From Patescibacteria group bacterium (GTDB lineage: Bacteria; Patescibacteriota; Minisyncoccia; JAHIHE01), in the NCBI GenBank assembly GCA_018896765.1, contig JAHILZ010000001.1, positions 1 to 12,816 of the forward strand: a stretch of 12,816 nucleotides of DNA, in the 5' to 3' direction. Positions within the stretch are counted from its first letter, which is position 1, and each line of letters starts with the position of its first letter. The notes below the pieces were generated by a model that made no database searches, was not told the DNA's origin, and saw only the letters and a program-made list of their open reading frames with translations. The position numbers were made by a program, and so were the translations under genes. Of this stretch, positions 1 to 5,788 are shown in pieces.

Positions 1-40
1 AAATCAATCTTTAAAAAACAACTTAAAAAATTTATTTATT

Positions 41-97
41 CCCTGTTAAATCCCGAGTGCTCGGGACTGATTTTGGGAGAAAAAACCGATAACGGGG
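41..97. repeat. Nested inverted-repeat element (left end)
   Basis: Outer arms CCCTGTTA (41-48) and TAACGGGG (90-97) are near-complementary. An inner hairpin TCCCGAG (51-57) / CTCGGGA (60-66) lies between them. The inner motif recurs in perfect form at 2718-2733, and the outer motif CCCTGTTAAA recurs at the last ten bases of the window. It looks like a small dispersed intergenic repeat of REP or MITE type. It could also act as a weak terminator downstream of the minus-strand gene at 105-557. Confidence 0.5.
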
Positions 98-104
98 TAT
101 TTTT

Positions 105-557
105 TTACGGATTAAGAGAAATATTGAAATTCCTTAACGACAAGTTAAACAGCAAAAACTGCATCGGATATTTTTGCTTAAGCCAATCAAAACTATATGG
201 CTTATTTTTATTTTGAATTGATGATTTTACAAAACGCCAATTCAATTCTTTTTTAAAACCATTAACCGCTTTCTCGTAACCGCCGGAGCCGGAAATCAGC
301 CATCTTTGCACCCTGTTAATCGTATCCATTCCGACTTTTAATTCTCGAGCTATTGTTTCATAAGATTCTCCCTCTATCAGCCGCTTGGCAATTTCAATTC
401 GCCGCGCCAGCATCAATGCCTCGCTTTCGCTTAATAAATCTTTAAAAAATATTTTTGTCTCTTCTCTGTTTTCAAGTTGCGCGATTGATGTCCACAATAA
501 ATCCAAATATTTCATTTTGGAATTGGAATCTATGGCGCGCGGATCAACTTTAGGCAT
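105..557 (-). CDS. TrpR/YerC-family helix-turn-helix regulator
   Basis: Predicted cytoplasmic DNA-binding protein of 150 residues. Residues about 40-87 form the Trp-repressor-like helical core: a segment starting DLLSESEAL, then ARRIEIAKRLIEGESY, then the helix-turn-helix around ETIARELKVGMDTINRVQRWL. This is the layout of the YerC/YecD branch of the TrpR superfamily, whose members are usually about 95-110 residues. Here a lysine- and aromatic-rich C-terminal extension of some 45 residues (from about 105) has no recognised domain. The start is the first ATG and no Shine-Dalgarno is visible. The target is unknown. A perfect palindrome at 610-635, next to a TATAAT box upstream of this gene, would suit autoregulation (inference). 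The family call is firm; the ligand, if any, is not known. Confidence 0.8.
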   Translation of the reverse strand: MPKVDPRAIDSNSKMKYLDLLWTSIAQLENREETKIFFKDLLSESEALMLARRIEIAKRLIEGESYETIARELKVGMDTINRVQRWLISGSGGYEKAVNGFKKELNWRFVKSSIQNKNKPYSFDWLKQKYPMQFLLFNLSLRNFNISLNP

Positions 558-603
558 AATTTTTGTTTAATAAATTTAATGATTGATGATTGTCTATAGT
601 TTA

Positions 604-635
604 TATTATACTATGATAATATGAATTATCATAGT
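604..635 (-). promoter_or_regulatory. Candidate promoter/operator of the TrpR-like gene
   Basis: ACTATGATAAT (610-620) and ATTATCATAGT (625-635) are perfect 11-bp arms around ATGA. Directly beside them, on the minus strand, is TATAAT (604-609), about 47 bases ahead of the ATG at 557. The palindrome would cover the spacer and -35 region, the usual place for a repressor site. The hairpin also lies just past the stop of the dehydrogenase gene, so a termination role is possible, but no T-tract follows it in that direction. Confidence 0.45.
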
Positions 636-652
636 GGGGGGAAAATTAATTT

Positions 653-1561
653 TCATTTTAATAAATTTATCGGCTCGCCTTTCAACCACGCTTCAATATT
701 AGATATCATCATATCGTTAGCAACTTTTGCCGTTACATCGGTTTGATAAGCGATATGCGGAGTAACTAAAACTTTTGGATTATTGGATAATTTTACATAA
801 AAAGAATCATAGCAATCACCAGCTCTCGCACCCCCGGCATCGTCCGCAATTCCGGCCAATGTGCCATTATCCAAAGCATCGAGCAAAGCATTAACATCAT
901 AAATCTTTTCATCGGAAGGCGAAATAAAATAACAGCCTCTTTTTAATGAATTGAAAAACTTTTTACCAAGAAGTCCCCAAGTACTAGAATTACTGCTCAA
1001 GCAATTTATAACAACATCGGCGTCTTTAACACATTTAAACAAGTCATTACCTCTTTTGAAATATACCACTTTCATATCAAACGCTTCGCAGATTTTTCCC
1101 GCGCGAGAACCAATATTGCCTTTACCTAAAATAGCAACTTTCTTGCCAGTCAATCCCAAAGTAAAATCGGGTATTTTCCCTTTTGGTAAGTCCTTAACAT
1201 TAATAAATTTCGGCAGTTGCCGAAAAAGATTAAGCATCATAGCGATAATCCATTCGCTAACCGCGTCCTTATTGCAACCGGGACAATAAGAAACAACAAC
1301 ATTGTTTTCTTTAATCTTTTTCTTGTCTATCCAGCTTACATTCACAAAAGACAAAGATAAAAATGCGTTTTTAATTTCGTATAATTTTTGCTTTAAGCCA
1401 AATCCGCCAGTACAGATAATATCAGCGCCGTGGCAGCGCCACAACCATTCATCCGGCGATTTAGCCAAATCATTATAAAAAGTCGTGTCGCCAAGAGATT
1501 TCAGGCGTTCAGCTTGATCCGGAAAAAGTTCTAAATTTTGAGTTATAACGATTTTTGGCAT
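653..1561 (-). CDS. D-2-hydroxyacid dehydrogenase-like protein, atypical active site
   Basis: Rossmann-fold protein of the D-isomer-specific 2-hydroxyacid dehydrogenase family, 302 residues against the usual 310-330. Visible landmarks are the helix at about 100-116 (DAVSEWIIAMML, then an R), the NAD-binding loop GKGNIG (146-151), the ALLDALDNGTLAGIA segment (225-239) and the histidine of VTPHIAY (H269). The catalytic Arg normally found in the 'INTARG' strand aligns with D217 (sequence ISPSDEK). The catalytic Glu normally after 'LDVFE' aligns with about G244 (ADDAGG). Two of the three catalytic residues therefore appear replaced, so ordinary 2-keto acid reduction is doubtful. The gene is last in a tight three-gene operon, 5 bases after the deaminase, and stops with TGA. 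Family assignment is secure; the reaction is not. Confidence 0.85.
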   Translation of the reverse strand: MPKIVITQNLELFPDQAERLKSLGDTTFYNDLAKSPDEWLWRCHGADIICTGGFGLKQKLYEIKNAFLSLSFVNVSWIDKKKIKENNVVVSYCPGCNKDAVSEWIIAMMLNLFRQLPKFINVKDLPKGKIPDFTLGLTGKKVAILGKGNIGSRAGKICEAFDMKVVYFKRGNDLFKCVKDADVVINCLSSNSSTWGLLGKKFFNSLKRGCYFISPSDEKIYDVNALLDALDNGTLAGIADDAGGARAGDCYDSFYVKLSNNPKVLVTPHIAYQTDVTAKVANDMMISNIEAWLKGEPINLLK

Positions 1562-1566
1562 ATTTA

Positions 1567-2055
1567 TTAAATGTTTCTTAATATTAAATTCTTTGCATAT
1601 TCATCGAAAATTTTTGAAAATTCTTTTTCGTATTCGCCTAAATGTTCAAGCTTAATTTTCTCTGAAAATTTGCCTGCTAAATCATTTTTGTTAATTTTTT
1701 TACTTTCACTGACCCATGGTATGGCATCCCAATATTTACATGCCGGAATAATATAATAAATTTCTTTAATCCCCGCCCAATACGCCGCGCTCAAACACAT
1801 CAAGCACGGCTCAAATACACTCACTAACTTATAATGCGGAATGATTGGCGATTTTATTTTCTTGCAAACTTTTTCAATAACCATCCTTTCAGCATGCGCA
1901 GTCGCATCTTTATTCGTCGCCACCAAACTCTCGCCTTTACATATAATTTTACCCTTCCTGTCAATTAAAATAGCGCCATTCGGCAAATTCCCCTTTTTGC
2001 CGGATGTTATCATTAGTTTTTCAAGAGTATTGATTTGTATTTGGCTTAATTTCAT
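1567..2055 (-). CDS. Zinc-dependent nucleobase/nucleoside deaminase (CDA fold)
   Basis: Cytidine-deaminase-fold protein of 162 residues carrying the complete zinc and catalytic signature: TAHAE (52-56; H54 ligand, E56 proton shuttle) and EPCLMC (82-87; C84 and C87 ligands). The length, the YWAGIKEIYY segment after the second motif and the long C-terminal tail resemble guanine deaminase (GuaD)-type members more than compact TadA or cytidine deaminase, but the substrate cannot be fixed from sequence alone. A guanine or related purine/pyrimidine salvage role is the best guess. It lies 9 bases after the upstream Nudix gene in the same reading frame (only a TAG separates them) and 5 bases before the dehydrogenase, so the three are probably co-transcribed. 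No Shine-Dalgarno is present before the ATG. Confidence 0.85.
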   Translation of the reverse strand: MKLSQIQINTLEKLMITSGKKGNLPNGAILIDRKGKIICKGESLVATNKDATAHAERMVIEKVCKKIKSPIIPHYKLVSVFEPCLMCLSAAYWAGIKEIYYIIPACKYWDAIPWVSESKKINKNDLAGKFSEKIKLEHLGEYEKEFSKIFDEYAKNLILRNI

Positions 2056-2064
2056 TTTATTTAT

Positions 2065-2649
2065 CTATTTTAAACATTTTAGCTCTAATAAAATATCCGA
2101 ATTAAATTTATTTTGTTCACTTATTAAAAAATCGCTAACCCTTATAAACTCTTCTATGCTTGGCGCCCATTTATCACTATGGTTTTTAATGCCGTTTTTA
2201 ATATCGCTTACCGCCATCCATTTTACTTCCTGCACTTCTCCATCGTCAAACTTCAAGTCATTAATATTTCTATCGAAATTATAATAATAGATCTTGTTTA
2301 TTTCTCGATTTAATAAACTTTTTGTATTTTTTACCTTTTCACCTTCGCTCAAATTTTTTATTTTTACTTTCAAACCGATTTCTTCATTTATTTCTCTTTT
2401 CGCCGCTTTATTCCAAGTTTCTCCGACTTTTAAATGGCCGCCAAGCTTTGTGTCCCATCTGTTAGGATACAAATCCTTTGTTTTAGCTCGCAAATGAATT
2501 AAAAATTCTATCGCCTTATTTTGAAATCGATAAAAATAAATATGAACTGAACGATGCCAATCGCCGGACGAATGAACAATACTGCGCAGTTTTTTCTCGC
2601 CTGTAATATTATCGCTTTCATCAACTATATCAAAGTATTCTTCCTGCAT
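2065..2649 (-). CDS. Nudix hydrolase, isopentenyl-isomerase-like subgroup
   Basis: Nudix protein of 194 residues. The N-terminus has the EYFDIVDESDN...G...R...H..GDWHR...H layout typical of IDI-like Nudix proteins (YfcD group), followed by the WDTKLGGH strand. The Nudix box fits GX5EX7REUXEEXGU exactly: G71, E77, REI 85-87, EE 89-90, GL 92-93. Such proteins hydrolyse a nucleoside-diphosphate-linked or pyrophosphate substrate with Mg2+ or Mn2+. True isopentenyl isomerase is less likely, and substrate is unknown. It is first in an operon with the deaminase and dehydrogenase. It is the only confident gene here that stops with TAG, and that TAG is in frame with the deaminase ATG 9 bases on. A palindromic element (2689-2760) lies just upstream. 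Confidence 0.88.
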   Translation of the reverse strand: MQEEYFDIVDESDNITGEKKLRSIVHSSGDWHRSVHIYFYRFQNKAIEFLIHLRAKTKDLYPNRWDTKLGGHLKVGETWNKAAKREINEEIGLKVKIKNLSEGEKVKNTKSLLNREINKIYYYNFDRNINDLKFDDGEVQEVKWMAVSDIKNGIKNHSDKWAPSIEEFIRVSDFLISEQNKFNSDILLELKCLK

Positions 2650-2688
2650 AAAATTATGCTTAGCTAACTTACTAATTATTATAAAGTC

Positions 2689-2760
2689 AACTGAATTTTT
2701 ATGCTACTTGTGGTGAGTCCCGAGTACTCGGGATCGAACCATAGCATAAAGATTCAGTTA
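2689..2760. repeat. Palindrome copy 1, split by a nested hairpin
   Basis: Left arm AACTGAATTTTTATGCTA (2689-2706) and right arm at 2742-2759 are inverted repeats with one mismatch, matching the perfect palindromes at 4139, 4685 and 6329. In this copy 35 bases sit exactly at the dyad centre. They contain the perfect 16-bp palindrome TCCCGAGTACTCGGGA (2718-2733), a motif also found at 51-66. This looks like one small element inserted in another. Confidence 0.75.
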
Positions 2761-2791
2761 GTCAATTAAAATTCTAATTTTGAACATAAGC

Positions 2792-3215
2792 TTATTTTAA
2801 AATTTTTCTTTTTACCAAATCCGGAATTATTTTATTTTTTATAATCGGCGAGACTTTTGGGTTTTTAGAGTCATCTCTGCCAATCCAATACAAAGCGCCG
2901 ATTTCACTGGAGGGTATTGGCGAACCGATTATCTTGCCTTTATAAAGCCGAATCAATACATCTCGTCCCCGCTGCCGCGGCCGCATCAATATACTCGCCA
3001 ATAAATTCAAAACTTTTTAAGTCAACTTCGCAATTTAATTCTTCCTTAATTTCCGCGATTAAACATTCTTTTTCAGAATTCTCTGTAAATTGCCCGCCGG
3101 GCATCAAATACTGCGTCACTGATTTTTCCAGATATTTTTCTCCCGGCTCGCATACTAAAAATTTTGTTTGGTCGTTATTCAAAATTAAAAGTCCAATTTT
3201 ATTATAGTAAGCCAT
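2792..3215 (-). pseudogene. Frameshifted Nudix-family gene
   Basis: Two overlapping reading frames together make one Nudix protein of about 141 residues. The first (from ATG 3215) carries MPGGQF and a degenerate Nudix box ending EIKEEL, then FIGEYIDAAAAAG, and runs out at 2940. The second, to TAA at 2792, continues with GRDVLIRLYKGK...ALYWIGRDD, the expected C-terminal strands. Removing one G from the four-G run (minus strand; plus-strand CCCC at 2967-2970) joins them seamlessly. The Nudix loop is one residue short, and the usual R before E is replaced by A. It sits 4 bases after the CYTH gene. Either a recent frameshift, a sequence error in a GC-rich run, or (less likely) programmed frameshifting. 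Confidence 0.75.
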
Positions 3216-3219
3216 AAGA

Positions 3220-3747
3220 TTATTTTAAAATCTTTCTCATCATTTCAGGAACAGAATCGGAAACCCTTTCTGTGATTTCCAATTTTTTAAATATACCGCT
3301 CAACTCATTTTCGTTTTCCGCTTCTGTTTCAATCGTTGGCCCCAGCTTTTCTATATCTTCAACAAAAATTCTATTCTTGCCCAAACTATATTGCCACCCA
3401 TCTCTGAAATATCTAAAAATCTCTTTTAGTTTACCTTTATAATATTCTTTTATAAAATCAAAAGCTTCTTCGGCTGTATCAAATTCTTTTTTAAGAATAA
3501 AATTGCCAATTTTGGCCTCGCCTTTCCACTCAGCTGTTTTGTGAACCAAAACAACATTTTTCGTTTGCCAATTGTTTACTTTTAACACCCTGACTCTGAT
3601 AAATTCTTTGTTTAAATCTACTTCTCCCGATATGGGAATAAAAACAATATCGGTATAAAAATAACAGCTATCGTATACGCCGCCGATTTTTTCAATTTTT
3701 GCCTTGGTTTTTTCAATATTTTCTATTATCCCGCGTGCTTCAATCAT
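3220..3747 (-). CDS. CYTH-domain protein (class IV adenylate cyclase/triphosphatase-like)
   Basis: 175-residue protein with the tunnel-fold CYTH pattern: YTDIVF (31-36), a long insertion, FIRVRV (49-54), VLVHKTAEWKG (66-76), LKKEF (85-89), a W-containing strand about 118, IFVEDIEKLGPTIETEA (127-143) and a helical tail. Family members use triphosphates (cAMP synthesis, thiamine triphosphate or tripolyphosphate hydrolysis) or only bind them. The N-terminal ExExK signature is degenerate: the protein begins MIEARGII, keeping only the first E. Catalysis is therefore uncertain. Its neighbours are a cupin gene 27 bases upstream and the frameshifted Nudix 4 bases downstream, so probably one transcript. 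Its final residues RKILK, and about 18 bases of DNA around the stop, nearly match the end of that Nudix gene. Confidence 0.75.
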   Translation of the reverse strand: MIEARGIIENIEKTKAKIEKIGGVYDSCYFYTDIVFIPISGEVDLNKEFIRVRVLKVNNWQTKNVVLVHKTAEWKGEAKIGNFILKKEFDTAEEAFDFIKEYYKGKLKEIFRYFRDGWQYSLGKNRIFVEDIEKLGPTIETEAENENELSGIFKKLEITERVSDSVPEMMRKILK

Positions 3748-3774
3748 AATAAATTTTAATTTGTAATTTTATTT

Positions 3775-4116
3775 TTATTCAACTTCTTTATGCTGTTCAT
3801 GATTCCACGCCGGAGCGCAAGATGTAAACATTGTTAAATTTCCTTCCCAGAAATATTTTTCGCCTTTGTCAATCAAAACCAAATCGCCATCATTAAGTTT
3901 TATTTCCTCTCCTTCAACCACTATTTTTCCCGAGCCCTTGATAATATAAGCCATTTCTTTGCATTCCAAGTTCACCGTCCTGCCTTTATCCGGATATCGG
4001 CCGTTAAGTTCAATCACCGCGCCGTTGATGTCTTTGTCGCCAGTCCAATAATCAATCGCTATGCAAGTTTCGCTATTTTTGAATATTTTTGTTTGATTTT
4101 TATGAATGATTTTCAT
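3775..4116 (-). CDS. Small cupin-fold protein, metal ligands not conserved
   Basis: Single-domain cupin of 113 residues. Recognisable strands include GRTVNLECKEMAYIIKGSGKIVVEGEE (split across about 45-71) and the second motif NDGDLVLIDKGEKYFWEGN (about 74-92). The histidines that bind metal in the two classical cupin motifs are not in their normal places (CKEMAY instead of HxH; DKGEKYF instead of PxGxxH), so a binding or sensing role is as likely as catalysis. Substrate unknown. It lies between palindrome copy 2 (upstream) and the CYTH gene (27 bases downstream). A truncated near-identical copy of its first two thirds is at 6032-6304, showing that this locus was duplicated. Confidence 0.75.
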   Translation of the reverse strand: MKIIHKNQTKIFKNSETCIAIDYWTGDKDINGAVIELNGRYPDKGRTVNLECKEMAYIIKGSGKIVVEGEEIKLNDGDLVLIDKGEKYFWEGNLTMFTSCAPAWNHEQHKEVE

Positions 4117-4224
4117 AGCGCTATTTTTTAATTTTACGCTAACTGAATTTTTATGCTATAGCATAAAAATTCAGTTAGTTTTTTTTAAATTAATTTATTA
4201 TTTTACTTTTAATAATTCAATCGC
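3929..4224. repeat. Segmental duplication, copy A
   Basis: This 296-bp stretch matches 6117-6413 with about a dozen substitutions and one indel. It spans the first ~64 codons of the cupin gene, its leader, palindrome copy 2 and the last 7-8 codons of the Nudix gene. The match stops abruptly inside both genes. Confidence 0.9.
4139..4178. repeat. Palindrome copy 2 (40 bp perfect)
   Basis: CTAACTGAATTTTTATGCTA followed immediately by its exact reverse complement, no spacer. It lies between the Nudix gene (4198-4647) and the cupin gene. On the plus strand it is followed by eight T, which would suit a terminator for plus-strand transcription, but the flanking genes read the other way and no T-tract follows in their direction. 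Confidence 0.9.
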
Positions 4225-4647
4225 CTCCAACGCGCATATTTTCACATTTTTTGGTACATTAGCAAGTTTTTTAATTTCATCCACCTCAAACCATTTAAGA
4301 TCCGTGACTTCGCCGTCTTCCGGCTTTACATCAAAACTATTTGCAGTCGCGTAATAAACAAAATCTATATGCTGATGGTCTTGTTTTATATCCTCAAGCA
4401 AAATGTGCGCCGTGCGAATTAATTGCTTGGCATCTGCCATATCAACTTGTTTGTCCGGATTGTATAAAATTATTTCTAAGCCGGATTCCTCCTTAATCTC
4501 GCGCAACGCGGCTTCTTCCAGCAACTCATCGCGCTCAATATATCCGCCAACAGGAAGCCACTTGTCCATTTTTTTATGCAAATGCAAAAACGCCTTTTCT
4601 TTACAGACTATAATTGTTGAAATTGTAAAATGTTTTGTAATTTCCAT
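4198..4647 (-). CDS. Nudix hydrolase (MutT-like)
   Basis: Compact 149-residue Nudix protein with an exact Nudix box: G35, E41, REI 49-51, EE 53-54, GL 56-57, preceded by KWLPVGG. The N-terminal strand TISTIIVCKEKAFLHLHKK and the motif DHQHIDFVYYA place it in the same subgroup as the gene at 6387-6824. Both have the H-rich 'D(H)xHI(D/N)' strand. Likely cleaves a nucleoside di/triphosphate derivative; substrate unknown. The last residues IELLKVK are identical to those of the 6387 gene and lie inside the 296-bp duplication, although the rest of the two proteins is clearly diverged. Palindrome copies flank it on both sides (4139-4178 and 4685-4718), giving a cassette-like look. No Shine-Dalgarno before the ATG. 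Confidence 0.87.
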   Translation of the reverse strand: MEITKHFTISTIIVCKEKAFLHLHKKMDKWLPVGGYIERDELLEEAALREIKEESGLEIILYNPDKQVDMADAKQLIRTAHILLEDIKQDHQHIDFVYYATANSFDVKPEDGEVTDLKWFEVDEIKKLANVPKNVKICALEAIELLKVK

Positions 4648-4684
4648 ATGAGGAGTTTAAAAATTATTTATTTATTTTTAACCT

Positions 4685-4718
4685 ACTGAATTTTTATGCT
4701 ATAGCATAAAAATTCAGT
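4685..4718. repeat. Palindrome copy 3 (34 bp perfect)
   Basis: ACTGAATTTTTATGCTA plus its exact reverse complement, same family as 4139-4178. It lies between the metallo-beta-lactamase-fold gene (ends 4742) and the Nudix gene (starts 4647). No T-tract follows on the minus strand. Confidence 0.88.
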
Positions 4719-4741
4719 TATTGTTTTGTCTATTTTTAAAA

Positions 4742-5323
4742 TTATTTTTCCACTTTAAACATTTTCCCGTGCCCGGGAATTATATAATCGGCGATTTTTA
4801 AAATTTTCTTGCGGGATTCTATGAGTTTTTCCATATTAACTTCTTGCGGATGAGCATCGTCAATTTTTTCAATATCCACTGTCTGCGTTTCACCGTCTGT
4901 CCACCAAAAAACATCGCCGGCGATAACATAAACTCCATTTTCCGCCGGCGCAACGAGCGAACAATGTTCATTACAATGCCCGGGAGTTTGAATAATTTTT
5001 AAATCCGTACAATGCATGATATTTCCATGCGCAGTCTGATTATCATTCTTATAAATTTCCTCTGTCGTCAAAACTCTGGCATTTAAAAAAATTCCGGCAA
5101 GCAGAGTATGATCGAGATGATTATGCGTTAAAAGCACGAAATCAATATCTTCCGCTTTCAGATTTTCTGCATTAAGAGCAGTTATTAATTTTTCTCGATT
5201 ACACCCCGGATCAACTATAATATTTTTACTGCTTGTTTTGACTAACGCAACGGTTGAATTCGCCAGCCAGCCGCCTTCAATTTGCTTTGCATAACCTTGA
5301 ATTAAAATTTTTATTTCTGTCAT
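4742..5323 (-). CDS. Metallo-beta-lactamase-fold hydrolase
   Basis: 193-residue single-domain protein with all main metal ligands of the superfamily: HNHLDH (H67, H69, D71, H72), TPGH (H116), AGD (D137) and PGHG (H185). The IIVDPG strand (35-40) precedes the first motif as expected. The compact length and WWTDGE after the AGD motif resemble the MBLAC1-like/glyoxalase-II-related group, in which thioester or ribonuclease activities are known, so the substrate stays open. It is not evidence for antibiotic resistance. A broken ORF ends 15 bases upstream (5339), and palindrome copy 3 lies between it and the next gene. A relict of this gene's last 17 codons, altered, is found after the GNAT gene at 8427-8480. 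Confidence 0.85.
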   Translation of the reverse strand: MTEIKILIQGYAKQIEGGWLANSTVALVKTSSKNIIVDPGCNREKLITALNAENLKAEDIDFVLLTHNHLDHTLLAGIFLNARVLTTEEIYKNDNQTAHGNIMHCTDLKIIQTPGHCNEHCSLVAPAENGVYVIAGDVFWWTDGETQTVDIEKIDDAHPQEVNMEKLIESRKKILKIADYIIPGHGKMFKVEK

Positions 5324-5338
5324 AAATTTAATTATTAT

Positions 5339-5579
5339 TTATATTTTTTCCTTCTTAAATTCTGACTTTCCTTTCTCCAATTCTTCCCGCGCGATTTTCT
5401 TGGCAGATTCCGAATAAAAAAAATCGGAAGAATTAATTTTTTCCTTAAGCATTTCATATCTTTCTTTTGGAGTATAACTGCCTCTTTCAACATCAAGCCA
5501 AAATCCTTTCTTTGAAAATCGCCATAATTCATCGCCTAAGAATTCTTTTATTTCAGCTAGGCTCAGTTGAGTTTGTCAT
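5339..5579 (-). pseudogene. Unrecognised small gene with broken 5' end
   Basis: An open frame from 5575 down to TAA at 5339 encodes about 78 codons with protein-like, charged composition (AEIKEFLGDELWRFSKKGFW, then YTPKERYEMLKEKI near the middle, ending KSEFKKEKI). It has no ATG, GTG or TTG at a sensible place and is preceded by an in-frame TGA at 5576-5578. An ATG at 5579 in another frame reads MTNSTEPS then stops. One frameshift near 5557 would join it to this frame. A different frame (5335-5532) contains an ATG-started ORF, but its lysine/arginine-heavy composition looks like a shadow. No family recognised. It is 15 bases upstream of the metallo-beta-lactamase gene and was probably in its operon. 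Confidence 0.45.
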
Positions 5580-5613
5580 AATTTCCATAGTCATAAATGA
5601 CTATGCTAACTCA
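5568..5613. repeat. Imperfect hairpin at the 5' end of the broken gene
   Basis: Inner arms CATAGTCAT (5586-5594) and ATGACTATG (5597-5605) are perfect. Outer arms TGAGTT (5568-5573) and AACTCA (5608-5613) also pair, with unpaired bases between. It overlaps the damaged start of the 5339-5579 ORF. General layout resembles the palindrome family but the sequence differs. Confidence 0.55.
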
Positions 5614-5649
5614 GCTATATCCATTTAACCATAGATCTCAAAACATTGC

Positions 5650-5698
5650 AATTTCAGGCTCATTCTATTTGAGAAATACAGCATAATTTCAGACTCAT
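5650..5698. repeat. 14-bp direct repeat pair in a gene-poor spacer
   Basis: AATTTCAGGCTCAT (5650-5663) and AATTTCAGACTCAT (5685-5698) are direct repeats offset by 35 bases. A related GACTCAT follows near 5712, after a small CTTGT/ACAAG hairpin. They precede the putative plus-strand promoter at 5722 and could be regulator sites. No regulator is known. Confidence 0.4.
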
Positions 5699-5721
5699 CT
5701 TGTATAAGACAAGACTCATAC

Positions 5722-5775
5722 TTGACTAAATTTTATATTTGCTTTAAACTATTTTTAGTTTAAAGCAAAAGGAGG
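5722..5775 (+). promoter_or_regulatory. Putative promoter, hairpin and Shine-Dalgarno for a small plus-strand ORF
   Basis: TTGACT (5722-5727), a 17-base spacer and TAAACT (5745-5750) form a moderate sigma-70-like promoter. The -10 lies inside a perfect 12-bp stem, TGCTTTAAACTA (5740-5751) with TAGTTTAAAGCA (5756-5767), loop TTTT. AGGAGG follows at 5770-5775. The hairpin could be an operator or an RNA element just before the ribosome site. Confidence 0.4.
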
Positions 5776-5788
5776 AATTAAAATAATA

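Noticed and set aside
4139..4178. Palindromes as ordinary rho-independent terminators
   Set aside because: T-tracts follow only on the plus strand and only in the two copies inside the segmental duplication; the flanking genes are transcribed the other way.
4742..5323. Beta-lactam resistance gene
   Set aside because: Only the generic metallo-hydrolase fold is supported; it lacks a signal peptide and the features of true metallo-beta-lactamases.
5335..5532. 65-residue ORF rich in K and R on the minus strand
   Set aside because: Composition is unnatural. A different frame of the same strand (5339-5575) gives far more protein-like sequence.
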